A stretch of 64,000 nt of DNA from Clostridiaceae bacterium (GCA_009911305.1 QXXC01000020.1:1-64000), one strand, 5' to 3'; shown: positions 8,168 to 17,045, counted from the first letter of the stretch. Made by a program: numbers and translations. Notes: generated by a model not told the origin, from the sequence alone.

Positions 8168-9121
8168 ATGAGCGAATGTATTGCAAAGGAAATTATAAAT
8201 GGGAGGCGTCTGTCCAGAGCGGACGATGTGTCCTTTCTTCTCACAGAGGATTTGGGAGAGCTCTGCCGGGGCGCAGATGAGATTCGGAGGGCAGTTTGCG
8301 GGAACCGGGTCGATCTGTGCTCGATTATTAACGGGCGCAGCGGGCGGTGCGGGGAGGACTGCAGGTTTTGCGCGCAGTCTGCCTGCAACCACGCGAAGAT
8401 AGAGGAATACCCGTTTTTAGAGCCGGATGAGATTGTGAAGGACTGTAAGATGCATGCGGACAGAGGCATACGGCGGTATTCGGTTGTGACGGCCGGGAGG
8501 GCGCTGTCCGGGGCAGAGATGGAGAAGGCGCTTTTGGCTTACCGGGCAATGAAGGAGGCGGGCGGGATTGAGCTGTGCGCGTCCCACGGCCTTCTCTCCC
8601 AGGAGGATTTTAACCGCTTAAAGGAGGCGGGAGTGAGCCGTTATCACGCGAACCTTGAGACGTCCAAGCGGTATTTTCCATTTATCTGTACAACCCATAC
8701 ATTTGAGGATAAGCTGGAGGTGATCCGCAGGGCCAGAAGGGCCGGGCTTTCCGTCTGTTCCGGAGGTATTCTCGGCATGGGCGAGACGTGGGAGGATCGG
8801 GTGGATATGGCCTTCTGTTTATATGAACTGGAGATCCGCTCGATCCCGATCAATTTTTTACAGCCCATTAAGGGGACGCCCCTGGAGGATATGCAGCCCT
8901 TGTCTGAGGAGGACATTTTAAGAAGCATCGCTGTCTTCCGGTATATCAATCCTGAGGCGCATGTGCGTCTGGCAGCGGGAAGGAACCGGATGGCCGGATC
9001 CGGGAGAATGGCGTTTTGTTCCGGGGCAAATGCGGCGATCACAGGCGATATGCTGACGACATCCGGCAATCAGATTGCGGATGATGTGGAGATGCTGAGC
9101 GGGATGGGGTTTGAGCTGTAA
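8168..9121 (+). CDS. bioB: Biotin synthase
   Basis: A radical SAM enzyme that inserts sulfur into dethiobiotin to make biotin. The 317-residue protein carries the CxxxCxxC cluster motif as GRCGEDCRFCAQS near residue 60, followed by NHAKIEEYPFL, and later the YHANLETS and GGILGMGE segments typical of BioB. Ribosome site AAGGGG lies 9 nt before the ATG. The stop overlaps the region just before bioY (20 bp gap), so synthesis and uptake of biotin are coupled in one transcript. No bioA, bioD or bioF is in the window, so the organism may rely on imported dethiobiotin or hold those genes elsewhere. Confidence 0.95.
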   Translation: MSECIAKEIINGRRLSRADDVSFLLTEDLGELCRGADEIRRAVCGNRVDLCSIINGRSGRCGEDCRFCAQSACNHAKIEEYPFLEPDEIVKDCKMHADRGIRRYSVVTAGRALSGAEMEKALLAYRAMKEAGGIELCASHGLLSQEDFNRLKEAGVSRYHANLETSKRYFPFICTTHTFEDKLEVIRRARRAGLSVCSGGILGMGETWEDRVDMAFCLYELEIRSIPINFLQPIKGTPLEDMQPLSEEDILRSIAVFRYINPEAHVRLAAGRNRMAGSGRMAFCSGANAAITGDMLTTSGNQIADDVEMLSGMGFEL

Positions 9122-9140
9122 GAGAAAGGCGGATGGTACA

Positions 9141-9719
9141 ATGGAAAAGTCAATGTCTGCAGGGACGGAGAACAAGAAGCTTTTTTCAACGGGACAGATG
9201 GCTTTGATCGGGATGATGACAGCCGTGACCTGTATTCTGGGGCCGCTGGTGATTCCGCTTCCGATCAGTCCGGTGCCGATTTCCTTTACCAATCTGGCGG
9301 TCTATCTGGCAGTTTATGTCCTGGGGACAAAGGCCGGGACGATCAGCTACCTGGTCTATCTCCTGCTGGGCTTTGCCGGGCTGCCCGTTTTTTCAGGCTT
9401 TACAGGCGGCATCGTGAAGCTGGCCGGGCCGACAGGGGGATATCTGGCAGGCTTTATTTTTATGGCGCTGATTTCAGGATGGGCGATCGAACGCTTTCCG
9501 GGCAGATATATGATTCAGGCAGCGGGGATGATCCTGGGGACAGCCGTGTGCTATGTATTTGGAACCGTCTGGCTTGCGGGACAGCTCGGGATTGGCTTTG
9601 CAGCCGGATTGGGAGTGGGCGTGATCCCTTATCTTCCGGGGGATGCGGTGAAGATCCTGTTTGCGGTCATGATTGGCTCAAGGGTGCGCAGGGAGATACG
9701 CAGGGTTATGGAGCGGTGA
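9141..9719 (+). CDS. bioY: Biotin ECF transporter substrate-binding subunit BioY
   Basis: A 192-residue membrane protein that binds biotin in the S-component of an energy-coupling-factor transporter. It shows six hydrophobic segments and the BioY pattern LVIPLPISPVPISFTNLAVY, then LLLGFAGLPVFSGF...GPTGGYLAGF. No dedicated EcfA or EcfT is adjacent, so it probably uses a shared module. The ATG at 9141 is chosen over one 10 codons upstream, which would overlap bioB, because of the nearby AAGGCGG site. Confidence 0.95.
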   Translation: MEKSMSAGTENKKLFSTGQMALIGMMTAVTCILGPLVIPLPISPVPISFTNLAVYLAVYVLGTKAGTISYLVYLLLGFAGLPVFSGFTGGIVKLAGPTGGYLAGFIFMALISGWAIERFPGRYMIQAAGMILGTAVCYVFGTVWLAGQLGIGFAAGLGVGVIPYLPGDAVKILFAVMIGSRVRREIRRVMER

Positions 9720-9781
9720 CGGCGCCGCTTCATGATGCCGGAACGATTTTTATACAGGATTTGGAAGGAGAACATACAGGA

Positions 9782-10813
9782 ATGCTGTCATTTGAGAGTG
9801 ATTATACAGAAGGCGCGCATGAGCGCATTTTACACCGCCTGATGGAGACGAATCTGGAGCAGCTTTCGGGCTACGGAGCTGATCCGTATTGCAGGAGCGC
9901 AAAGGAAAAAATCCGGGAGGCATGCGCCTGCCCGGAGGCGGAGATCTATTTTCTGGCAGGCGGAACACAGACAAATGCGATTGTGATTGACGCATTATCA
10001 GACAGATATGAAGGCGTCATATCTGCCGACACAGGCCATATAAACGGCCATGAAGCGGGAGCGATTGAGTTTACAGGACACAAGGTTCTTTCCATCAAAG
10101 GGCATGAGGGAAAGCTTCGCGCCGCAGACCTGGATCAGTACGTGAAGGATTTCCGGAATGATCAGAATCATGATCATATGGTTTTTCCGGGAATGGTTTA
10201 CATTTCCCATCCGACAGAATACGGAACGCTGTACACCCAAAAGGAACTGGCCGCGATTTCAGAGGTCTGCCGCAAATACAGCCTCCCTCTTTACTTAGAC
10301 GGCGCGAGGCTGGGCTACGGGCTGATGAGCCGGGCTGCGGATGTAACGCTGCCGGACATCGCCCGATACTGCGATGCATTTTACATCGGCGGAACCAAAG
10401 TGGGGGCCCTGTGCGGCGAGGCCGTGGTATTCACGCGCAAAGCGCCAAAGCACTTTATGACAATCGTAAAACAGCGCGGCGCTCTCCTGGCCAAAGGACG
10501 TCTTCTGGGAATTCAGTTCGACACCCTTTTCACAGATGATCTCTACTTCTCCATCAGCCGCCGCGCCATAGATATGGCAGAGCTTCTGAAAAAGGGCTTT
10601 CAGGAAAAGGGGTATCCGTTCTATCTGGAATCACCCACCAACCAGCAGTTTATTATCCTGGAAAACCGCAGGATGGAACGCCTCAGGGAGCAGGTGTCAT
10701 TTGGCTTCTGGGAAAAGTATGATGAGAATCATACGGTTGTACGCTTTGCCACAAGCTGGGCGACGCGGGAGGAGGATATTGAGTGTCTTATGAAGCTGTT
10801 GGAGAATGATTAG
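9782..10813 (+). CDS. ltaE: Low-specificity L-threonine aldolase-type PLP lyase
   Basis: A fold-type I PLP enzyme of the beta-eliminating lyase family that cleaves threonine or allo-threonine to glycine and acetaldehyde. The 343-residue protein begins MLSFESDYTEGAHERIL. It has the ETNLEQLSGYGAD segment near residue 22, the AGGTQTN cofactor loop, LYLDGARLGYG with the PLP-ring Asp, and GGTKVGALCGE with the PLP lysine at residue 206. The frame runs about 100 codons upstream inside bioY, but the ATG at 9782 preceded by GGAAGGAG gives the family length. It is 62 bp after bioY and may share that transcript. Confidence 0.9.
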   Translation: MLSFESDYTEGAHERILHRLMETNLEQLSGYGADPYCRSAKEKIREACACPEAEIYFLAGGTQTNAIVIDALSDRYEGVISADTGHINGHEAGAIEFTGHKVLSIKGHEGKLRAADLDQYVKDFRNDQNHDHMVFPGMVYISHPTEYGTLYTQKELAAISEVCRKYSLPLYLDGARLGYGLMSRAADVTLPDIARYCDAFYIGGTKVGALCGEAVVFTRKAPKHFMTIVKQRGALLAKGRLLGIQFDTLFTDDLYFSISRRAIDMAELLKKGFQEKGYPFYLESPTNQQFIILENRRMERLREQVSFGFWEKYDENHTVVRFATSWATREEDIECLMKLLEND

Positions 10814-10843
10814 CTGATACATGATGATCTGATTTGAGAGGGG

Positions 10844-10962
10844 TGTCGTGAGGGGGCCGCCAGAGCCAGCTTCCATATCCAACAGAAACCCCGCTTCCGC
10901 TCGGAGAAAAGCGGGGTTTCAGTTGGATATAGAACAGGTCACTGGCGGCCCCCCTCACAACA
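10844..10962. repeat. Palindromic intergenic element, type B copy 1
   Basis: A 119-bp nearly complete palindrome after the threonine aldolase gene. Paired blocks from outside in: TGTCGTGAG (10844-10852) with CTCACAACA (10954-10962); GGCCGCCAG with CTGGCGGCC; TATCCAAC (10876-10883) with GTTGGATA (10922-10929); GAAACCCCGC (10885-10894) with GCGGGGTTTC (10911-10920). The loop reads TTCCGCTCGGAGAAAA. A diverged copy with the same GGATATAGAAC, CTCGGAGAAAAGC and CTGGCGGCC blocks lies at 45267-45404. It is probably a non-autonomous repeat and may also act as a two-way terminator. The rest of the 349-bp gap holds a C-rich stretch and the gdpP promoter. Confidence 0.8.
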
Positions 10963-11018
10963 ATCCACAACATGCCCCCCGTTTACTTCCCCCCCTTTTT
11001 CTCCCATCCTGATTATTC

Positions 11019-11047
11019 TGGACGAACCCCACGCTTTATGGTATAAT
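11019..11047 (+). promoter_or_regulatory. Probable promoter of gdpP-rplI-dnaB
   Basis: TGGACG at 11019-11024 and TATAAT at 11042-11047 are separated by 17 bp. The leader to gdpP is about 110 nt. Confidence 0.5.
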
Positions 11048-11162
11048 TGTGAAGGTATTTCGCATCTGTACACGATACACCGGCGCGTGACGGCTCTGTA
11101 TTTTATGACAATCTGCTGTCGGCGCACATGGAAGCGAAAAGTGTTTCTCACAGGAGGACAAG

Positions 11163-13208
11163 ATGGGAAAAAATTTAAGGATTCAGAGCCAACTGCGCCT
11201 GTATCTGCAGTGGCCGGTTCTGCTGTCTGTTTTTGTGATGGCGGCGAATCTGGTGGCCGGGGCTTTAAGCCCGAGGGCGGGGCTGGCGATGTCGGGCTTT
11301 ACGCTTCTCTATATTATGATTGCCATGTGGCTTTTTTTATACAGGCGTAAAAAGCTTTTGAACGGTATGGTGGAGTTTTCGGCCCAGTATGCCTGGGCGC
11401 AGAAGCAGCTTCTGGATAATATGGCGATGCCCTACGCCGTTACGGACGAGGCGGGGCGTCTTTTGTGGCTGAATCAGGCTTTTTCCGGGATTGTGAAGGA
11501 GGAGAAGGAGAGCCGCAGGAGCTTAACGGCGCTGTTTCCGGAGATTACGAGGGAATTTCTGGATGGGATGGAGGACGCGGCGAGCGTCCATTCTTCCTTT
11601 GAGGATAAGTTTTACCGGGTGGATATCCGGCGGCTGTATGTGGATGAGGAAGAGGGCCTTCGGATGGGCATGTCCCAGGGCGAGAGCGGGGATCTGCTGA
11701 TGGGGGTCTACCTGTTTGATGAGACGGAGGAGCTCTTTTACAAGCAGGAGATCGACAGGCAGAAGCTGGTGGCCGGACTGATTTATCTGGATAATTATGA
11801 CGAGGCGCTGGAGAGTGTGGAGGAGGTGCGCCGCTCGCTCCTGTCCGCCCTGATCGATCGGAAGATCAACAAGTACATCACAAACCTGGACGGGATTGTC
11901 AAGAAGCTGGAAAAGGATAAGTATCTGTTTGTCATAAAGCAGGAGTCTGCCGAGGTTCTTCAGGAGGATCGCTTTGCCCTTCTGGAGGAGGTGAAGACAG
12001 TCAATATCGGCAATGATATGGCGGTTACGCTGAGTATCGGCATGGGGATGGACGGCGACAGCTATTGCCGCAATTATGAGTTTGCCAGGACAGCGATCGA
12101 TATGGCGCTGGGCCGGGGCGGTGATCAGGCGGTAGTCAAGGACGGCCCCAAGATCCGCTATTATGGCGGCAAGTCGCAGCAGCTTGAGAAGACCACCCGC
12201 GTGAAGGCCCGCGTGAAGGCCCATGCCATGCGGGAGCTGATGGAGACAAAGGATAAGCTTCTGATCATGGGCCATAAGAACGGCGACAGCGATTCCTTCG
12301 GCGCGGCGGTGGGCATCTACCGGGTGGCGACATTTTTAAACAAGAAGGCGCGGATCGTGGTGAACGGCGTCAATTCTTCGGTGAAGCCGATGATGGCGCG
12401 TTTTCAGGATAATCCGGATTACCCGGAGGATCTGCTGATGACCGGGGAGGAAGCGGCCGAGTGGGCGGATGCCGGCACGATGCTGGTGGTGGTGGATGTG
12501 AACCGGCCCAGCATTACAGAGGCGCCGGAGCTTCTCAAGAAGATCCGCACGATTGTGGTTCTGGATCACCACAGGCAGAGCAGTGAGATTATAGATAATG
12601 CGGTGCTGTCCTACGTGGAGCCGTACGCGTCCTCGACGTGTGAGATGGTGGCCGAGGTTCTGCAGTATATCGGCGACGGCATTAAGATGCGGCCTGCCGA
12701 GGCGGATGCGATGTATGCGGGGATCGTGATTGATACGAATAATTTCCTGAACCAGGCGGGCGTCAGGACCTTTGAGGCGGCGGCTTTCCTGCGCAGGAAC
12801 GGGGCGGATGTGGTGAGAGTGAGAAAGCTGTTCCGCGATCGCCTGGAGGACTACAAGGCAAGGGCTGAGGCCATCCAGAGGGCTGAGATCTTTAAACACT
12901 TTTTTGCCATTTCAGAATGCCCGTCGCAGGGGTTGGAGAGCCCCACCGTGGTGGGCGCGCAGGCGGCGAACGAGCTTTTGGATATTGTGGGGATTAAGGC
13001 TTCCTTTGTCCTCACACAGATTCGGGACACGATCTTTTTCAGCGCCCGCTCCATTGACGAGATTAATGTGCAGATCATGATGGAGAAGCTGGGCGGCGGC
13101 GGGCACCGGACGATTGCCGGCGCTCAGATGAAGGATATAAGCGTCGCCGAGGCGAGAGAACGGATAAAAGCCATTATTACAGAGATGCTTGAGAAAGGAG
13201 AGATATAA
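11163..13208 (+). CDS. gdpP: Cyclic-di-AMP phosphodiesterase GdpP
   Basis: A membrane-bound enzyme that hydrolyses c-di-AMP to pApA and so affects potassium, osmotic and wall homeostasis. The 681-residue protein has two membrane helices (about residues 15-60), a PAS-like segment (about 80-170), a degenerate GGDEF-like domain (about 170-310), a DHH domain with GHKNGDSDSFGAA near 369 and VLDHHRQ near 465, and a DHHA1 domain with GGGGHRTIAGAQ near 643. The usual HKxPD is HKNGD here, but the metal-binding Asp and DHH residues remain. Ribosome site AGGAGG. rplI begins immediately after the stop codon and dnaB follows, a conserved Firmicutes order. Confidence 0.95.
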   Translation: MGKNLRIQSQLRLYLQWPVLLSVFVMAANLVAGALSPRAGLAMSGFTLLYIMIAMWLFLYRRKKLLNGMVEFSAQYAWAQKQLLDNMAMPYAVTDEAGRLLWLNQAFSGIVKEEKESRRSLTALFPEITREFLDGMEDAASVHSSFEDKFYRVDIRRLYVDEEEGLRMGMSQGESGDLLMGVYLFDETEELFYKQEIDRQKLVAGLIYLDNYDEALESVEEVRRSLLSALIDRKINKYITNLDGIVKKLEKDKYLFVIKQESAEVLQEDRFALLEEVKTVNIGNDMAVTLSIGMGMDGDSYCRNYEFARTAIDMALGRGGDQAVVKDGPKIRYYGGKSQQLEKTTRVKARVKAHAMRELMETKDKLLIMGHKNGDSDSFGAAVGIYRVATFLNKKARIVVNGVNSSVKPMMARFQDNPDYPEDLLMTGEEAAEWADAGTMLVVVDVNRPSITEAPELLKKIRTIVVLDHHRQSSEIIDNAVLSYVEPYASSTCEMVAEVLQYIGDGIKMRPAEADAMYAGIVIDTNNFLNQAGVRTFEAAAFLRRNGADVVRVRKLFRDRLEDYKARAEAIQRAEIFKHFFAISECPSQGLESPTVVGAQAANELLDIVGIKASFVLTQIRDTIFFSARSIDEINVQIMMEKLGGGGHRTIAGAQMKDISVAEARERIKAIITEMLEKGEI

Positions 13209-13655
13209 ATGCAGGTTGTATTGTTAGAGGATGTGAAGGCGCTCGGTAAAAAGGGCGAGATTGTGAAGGTAAACGACGGCTATGCAAGGAATTTTATTCT
13301 GCCGAAAAAGCTGGGGATTGAGGCGAATGCAAAGAATCTGAATGATCTGAAGCTGCAGAAGGCGAATGAGGAGAAACTGGCCGCAGAGCGGCTTGCAAAG
13401 GCGAAGGAGCTTGCGAAAAAGCTTGAGGCCGCTTCGGTTACGGTTTCGATTAAGGCGGGAGATGGCGGAAAGGCCTTCGGCTCCGTTTCCTCCAAGGAGA
13501 TAACCAAAGCGATCTCGGATCAGCTCGGCCTTGAGATTGATAAGAAGAAGCTGGCGCTTGCGGAGCCCATTAAGACCTTCGGAACCCATGCAGTGCCGGT
13601 GAAGCTTCATAAGGATGTGACAGGGAAGCTTTCCGTGAAGGTGGTGGAGAGTTAA
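13209..13655 (+). CDS. rplI: 50S ribosomal protein L9
   Basis: The 148-residue protein begins [17 protein letters not shown] and continues with [16 protein letters not shown], the N-terminal 23S-rRNA-binding domain of L9. It is followed by a Lys/Ala-rich helix (residues 45-80) and the C-terminal domain. Length is normal. Its ATG is contiguous with the gdpP stop, with AAAGGAG inside the end of gdpP, so translation is probably coupled. Confidence 0.98.
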   Translation: MQVVLLEDVKALGKKGEIVKVNDGYARNFILPKKLGIEANAKNLNDLKLQKANEEKLAAERLAKAKELAKKLEAASVTVSIKAGDGGKAFGSVSSKEITKAISDQLGLEIDKKKLALAEPIKTFGTHAVPVKLHKDVTGKLSVKVVES

Positions 13656-13672
13656 TACAGGAGGTCCGCGCG

Positions 13673-15004
13673 ATGGATGAAGCGTTGGTGAAACGTATTC
13701 TGCCTCACAGTGTAGAAGCAGAGCAATCCGTGATCGGTTCCATGCTGATGGATCGCGAGGCAATTATTTCGGCGTCTGAGATTATCACAGGCGCCGATTT
13801 TTACCGGCGTCAGTACGGGATTGTGTTTGATGCGATCGTGGAGCTGTTTAATGAGGGAAAGCCTGTGGATCTGGTGACTCTGCAGGATCGTTTGAAGGAA
13901 AAGGATGTGCCGCCGGAGATCAGCAGCCTGGAGTTTTTCCGCGATATTATGGCCATGGCACCGATTGTGGTGAATATAAAGGCATATGCGGGCATTGTCC
14001 GGGATAAGGCAGTGCTGCGCCGCCTGATTAAGGTGAGCGAGGAGATTGAGGGGCTCTGCTACGGGGGACGGGAAAAGCTGGAGGATATTCTGGCGCACAC
14101 GGAGAAAACGGTGTTTGACCTGCTGCAGAGCCGCAGCAGCGGAGATTTTGTGCCCATACGGCAGGTGGCGTTAAATGTTCTGGAGCGGATTGAGGCAGCT
14201 TCTAAGAGCAGCAGCACCGTGACCGGGATTGCGACGGGATTCATTGATCTGGATTACCGGACATCGGGCTTCCAGCCGTCGGATTTTGTCCTCATCGCGG
14301 CGCGTCCTTCGATGGGAAAGACGGCTTTTGTGCTGAACGTGGTGGAACATGTGGCGGTGAAGAGGGGTCTTCCCTGCATGGTGTTCAGCCTTGAGATGTC
14401 AAAGGAGCAGCTTGTGAACCGCATGCTTTCCATGGAGTCCAATGTGGATTCCCAGAAGCTTCGCACAGGTACGCTCACGGATTCGGACTGGGACGCAGTG
14501 GTTGAGGGGATCGGGACCATCGGGGGATCGAACCTTATTATTGACGATACGCCGGGCATTTCGATTATGGAGCTGCGCTCAAAATGCCGCAAGATGAAGC
14601 TGGAGCACGGGCTTGATATTGTCATTATTGACTACCTGCAGCTCATGAGCGGCAGCGGGCGGGGCGGCGAGAGCCGGCAGCAGGAGATTTCGGAGATTTC
14701 GCGCTCCTTAAAGGCTCTGGCCAGGGAGCTCTCCGCGCCGGTGGTGGCGCTTTCCCAGCTCTCCCGCGCGTGCGAGACGCGCCCGGATCACAGGCCCATG
14801 CTCTCGGATCTGAGGGAGTCGGGGGCTATTGAGCAGGACGCGGATGTAGTGATGTTCCTTTACAGGGATGATTATTATAACAAGGATACAGATACGCCGA
14901 ATATCGCGGAGGTGATTATCGCCAAGCAGAGGAACGGCCCGATCGGCACGATCCAGCTCATGTGGAGGCCGGAGCTGACGAAATTTGCCAATCTGGCCCG
15001 CTAG
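13673..15004 (+). CDS. dnaB: Replicative DNA helicase DnaB
   Basis: The hexameric 5'-3' helicase of the replication fork (DnaC in Bacillus naming). The 443-residue protein has the N-terminal primase-interaction domain (PHSVEAEQSVIGSMLMDREA) and a RecA-like C-terminal domain with Walker A AARPSMGKTAF near residue 208, Walker B LDIVIIDYLQLM, and the SDLRESGAIEQDADVVMFL region. No intein. Ribosome site CAGGAGGT. The TAG stop (15002-15004) forms part of the CTAG that opens a palindromic repeat element, so the element has inserted at, or supplied, the end of the gene. Confidence 0.97.
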   Translation: MDEALVKRILPHSVEAEQSVIGSMLMDREAIISASEIITGADFYRRQYGIVFDAIVELFNEGKPVDLVTLQDRLKEKDVPPEISSLEFFRDIMAMAPIVVNIKAYAGIVRDKAVLRRLIKVSEEIEGLCYGGREKLEDILAHTEKTVFDLLQSRSSGDFVPIRQVALNVLERIEAASKSSSTVTGIATGFIDLDYRTSGFQPSDFVLIAARPSMGKTAFVLNVVEHVAVKRGLPCMVFSLEMSKEQLVNRMLSMESNVDSQKLRTGTLTDSDWDAVVEGIGTIGGSNLIIDDTPGISIMELRSKCRKMKLEHGLDIVIIDYLQLMSGSGRGGESRQQEISEISRSLKALARELSAPVVALSQLSRACETRPDHRPMLSDLRESGAIEQDADVVMFLYRDDYYNKDTDTPNIAEVIIAKQRNGPIGTIQLMWRPELTKFANLAR

Positions 15005-15167
15005 TACAGAATTGCATTAATTCACGAGTAAACAGCACCCGCTATCCGCGCCCTCTGCACGCCTGCGAAGCTAGCCGTAGGCTCCACTACGCCGTCGCTT
15101 CGCAGACGCACAGATGACACGAATATCAAGCACTTTTTACTCGCAAATTAATGCGACGCTGTACTAG
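15001..15167. repeat. Palindromic intergenic element, type C, overlapping the dnaB stop codon
   Basis: A 167-bp unit bounded by CTAGTACAG (15001-15009) and CTGTACTAG (15159-15167), perfect 9-bp inverted repeats. Next inward, ATTGCATTAATT plus GAGTAAA face TTTACTC plus AAATTAATGC. The core holds CTGCGAAG (15063-15070 region) against CTTCGCAG (15098-15105) and a GCCGTAG/CTACGCC stem. There is no ORF. It looks like a small non-autonomous mobile element or a highly folded RNA. The remainder of the 287-bp gap to the next gene shows nothing distinct. Confidence 0.8.
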
Positions 15168-15291
15168 GCCTGCACGGCCTGCTTTCAGGCTGCCTCTTAC
15201 AAAAATTTCCCGGAGCATTCATATTCTTTCTTAAGCCGGCATATAGTAGTAGTAAGCTACGAAATATTGTGGACTAAAGGAGAGGATACAT

Positions 15292-16035
15292 ATGGCTGAG
15301 ATACATTATCTGATTTCAGATGCGTCGAAGAAGGTAGATGTGGAGGCACACGTCCTGCGCTACTGGGAGGAGGAGCTGGAGCTGTCGATTCCGAGGAATG
15401 AGATGGGCCACCGGTTTTATACGGATTATCATATCAGGCTGTTCCGGCAGGTGAAGTCGCTGAAGGAGAAGGGCTATCAGCTCAAGGCCATCAAGGCTGC
15501 GCTGGCAAAGACCTTCCAGGACGGGAAGACAGTGATTTCCGGCGAGATTCTGGAGGAGGATGTGATTGCGGCGCTGAAGGGCAGCGGATCCGAAGGGCAG
15601 GAGACGCAGGAAAAGGGAAAGGCCGGGACCAAAGAGGGGGCAGGAAGCGGACAGGCCCGGGAGAAAGAGGCAGAGGATGCCCCGGCCAAAAACCTGGCCC
15701 CGTTTGACAGGGACAGCGTGGAGGCGCTTCTGGCAGAGGAGAAGATGGAGCAGTTCCAGAAGCTCATGGATCACATCATCGGACGGGCTATGGAGGAGAA
15801 CACAGAAAAGCTCAGCCAGGATGTCAGCTATCTGGTGCATGACAAGCTGATGAAGGAAATGGAATATCTGATGCGTGTGTCGGACGAGCGGGAGGAAGAG
15901 CGGTTTAAGCAGTTAGACGAGGCAATCCGCTCCTGCCAGCGCGACAATCTGGGACGGGCAGAGGCGGCGGCCTCGGCTTTTCCGTTTTTCCATTTCAAAA
16001 AGAAGAAGTTCGGGAGAAACGGAAATAAGCTGTGA
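15292..16035 (+). CDS. MerR-type DNA-binding regulator with coiled-coil tail
   Basis: Residues 1-70 form a MerR winged helix-turn-helix (HVLRYWEEELELSIPRNEMGHRFYTDYHIRLFRQVKSLKEKGYQ, with the typical R-Y-W-E and R-x-Y residues). A charged linker rich in Gly, Glu and Lys (about 100-145) follows, then a helical segment and a basic end (HFKKKKFGR). The 247-residue length exceeds classical MerR proteins and no cysteine-based metal site is visible. Function is not known; proteins of this layout are common in Lachnospiraceae. Good AAAGGAGAGG ribosome site. It is convergent with the next gene, 5 bp away. Confidence 0.8.
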   Translation: MAEIHYLISDASKKVDVEAHVLRYWEEELELSIPRNEMGHRFYTDYHIRLFRQVKSLKEKGYQLKAIKAALAKTFQDGKTVISGEILEEDVIAALKGSGSEGQETQEKGKAGTKEGAGSGQAREKEAEDAPAKNLAPFDRDSVEALLAEEKMEQFQKLMDHIIGRAMEENTEKLSQDVSYLVHDKLMKEMEYLMRVSDEREEERFKQLDEAIRSCQRDNLGRAEAAASAFPFFHFKKKKFGRNGNKL

Positions 16036-16040
16036 TGGTT

Positions 16041-16766
16041 TCACCGCATCGAATGCTTGGCACAGGCGGCTGCGAAGGCTTCAAACAGCTTTCGGGCGTG
16101 GTCATGCGTGTGGTACAGCCACTCCGGATGCCACTGCACGCCAATCAGGAACGGATAATCCGGCTGCTCCAGGGCTTCAATCACGCCGTCCGGCGCCTGC
16201 CCGGCGATGCGCAGGCTTTCGGCCGGCCGGCGCACTGCCTGGTGGTGCAGACTGTTGACCGGAATGCGCACGGCTTGGCTGATGCGGGCGAGCTGTGAAT
16301 CAGAGGCCAGATCGACGTGATGGGAGGGGGCATCGGAGCGGAAGGGCTGCCGGTGGGCAATGGGAGGCCGATCCGAAAGCTGCGCGTCCAGATCCTGATA
16401 GATATCGCCGCCAAGAGCGATGTTGATGAGCTGGATTCCGCGGCAAATGCCGAGGATCGGCTTTTTTCTTTTGTAAAACGAATGAAAGAGCAGGAGCTCT
16501 GCCTCGTCCCGAAGGGGGGAGAAATCCCCGCAGCCTTTCAGTGTCTCCTCACCGAACCGGAAGGGATGCACATCCGGCCCTCCGGTGCATAAAAGACCGT
16601 CCAGAGTTTCCGGCAATTGGATACAGTCTCCTTCCTTAAGGCTCAGGGGCAGGACGAGAGGAACAGCCCCGCAGTCTCTCAGCGCATCCGTATAGCGGGA
16701 GCTCATCCGAAGCTCCCCGGTCTTCTGATCATGCGAAGCCGTCAGTCCGATAACCGGTTTTTTCAT
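16041..16766 (-). CDS. Class I glutamine amidotransferase-like hydrolase (peptidase C26 family)
   Basis: A 241-residue cytoplasmic hydrolase of the gamma-glutamyl-gamma-aminobutyrate hydrolase (PuuD-like) type. It has the nucleophile Cys in PILGICRGIQLIN near residue 107, the oxyanion-loop segment LLCTGGPDVHP, and the His-Glu of VQWHPEW near the end. The start at 16766 (MKKPVIGLTAS) is better spaced from AAAGGAG than an ATG two codons upstream. Substrate is uncertain: glutamylated putrescine or other gamma-glutamyl compounds. A polyamine operon lies far away at 58-63 kb and is not linked. Confidence 0.88.
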   Translation of the reverse strand: MKKPVIGLTASHDQKTGELRMSSRYTDALRDCGAVPLVLPLSLKEGDCIQLPETLDGLLCTGGPDVHPFRFGEETLKGCGDFSPLRDEAELLLFHSFYKRKKPILGICRGIQLINIALGGDIYQDLDAQLSDRPPIAHRQPFRSDAPSHHVDLASDSQLARISQAVRIPVNSLHHQAVRRPAESLRIAGQAPDGVIEALEQPDYPFLIGVQWHPEWLYHTHDHARKLFEAFAAACAKHSMR

Positions 16767-16820
16767 AAACATCTCCTTTTAAATAAAATCATAAACTGCA
16801 GAATGAATAAACATAACGAC

Positions 16821-16848
16821 AAAAAAGACTGCCATTCCTGACAGTCTC
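16821..16848 (-). terminator. Terminator of the ferredoxin gene
   Basis: On the minus strand, AGACTG pairs with CAGTCT (16827-16832 and 16842-16847) and is followed by six T residues (16821-16826 on the plus strand are A). Confidence 0.75.
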
Positions 16849-16874
16849 TTATGTATGCTTTACACAATGTTCAA

Positions 16875-17045
16875 TCAGCCCTGCTCAATAGCGCCGGTCG
16901 GGCATGTGCCTGCACATGTTCCGCAATCGATGCAGGTATCAGCAGAGATCTCGTACTTGCCGTCGCCCTGGGAAATAGCGCCAACAGGACACTCACCTGC
17001 GCAAGCACCGCAGCTTACACATGAATCGGTAATTACATATGCCAT
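16875..17045 (-). CDS. 2[4Fe-4S] ferredoxin
   Basis: A 56-residue electron carrier starting MAYVITDSCVSCGACAG. It holds two classic CxxCxxCxxxCP clusters: CVSCGACAGECP near residue 9 and CIDCGTCAGTCP near residue 38, separated by a short hairpin, as in clostridial ferredoxin. The ATG at 17045 has an ideal AAAGGAGGT site 9 nt upstream and a terminator follows, so this is a single-gene unit expected to be highly expressed. It would serve anaerobic electron transfer with pyruvate:ferredoxin oxidoreductase, hydrogenase or Rnf partners, none of which is nearby. Confidence 0.97.
   Translation of the reverse strand: MAYVITDSCVSCGACAGECPVGAISQGDGKYEISADTCIDCGTCAGTCPTGAIEQG

Noticed and set aside
15316-15840. 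Open frame antisense to the MerR-type gene
   Set aside because: Leu/His-rich shadow of a good gene, without a start site or recognisable domain.
16041-16766. Assigning the C26 amidotransferase to the PGA system as a gamma-glutamyl hydrolase
   Set aside because: The fold would allow gamma-glutamyl cleavage, but the gene lies 8 kb away, lacks a signal peptide and is not co-oriented or co-regulated with the pgs genes.
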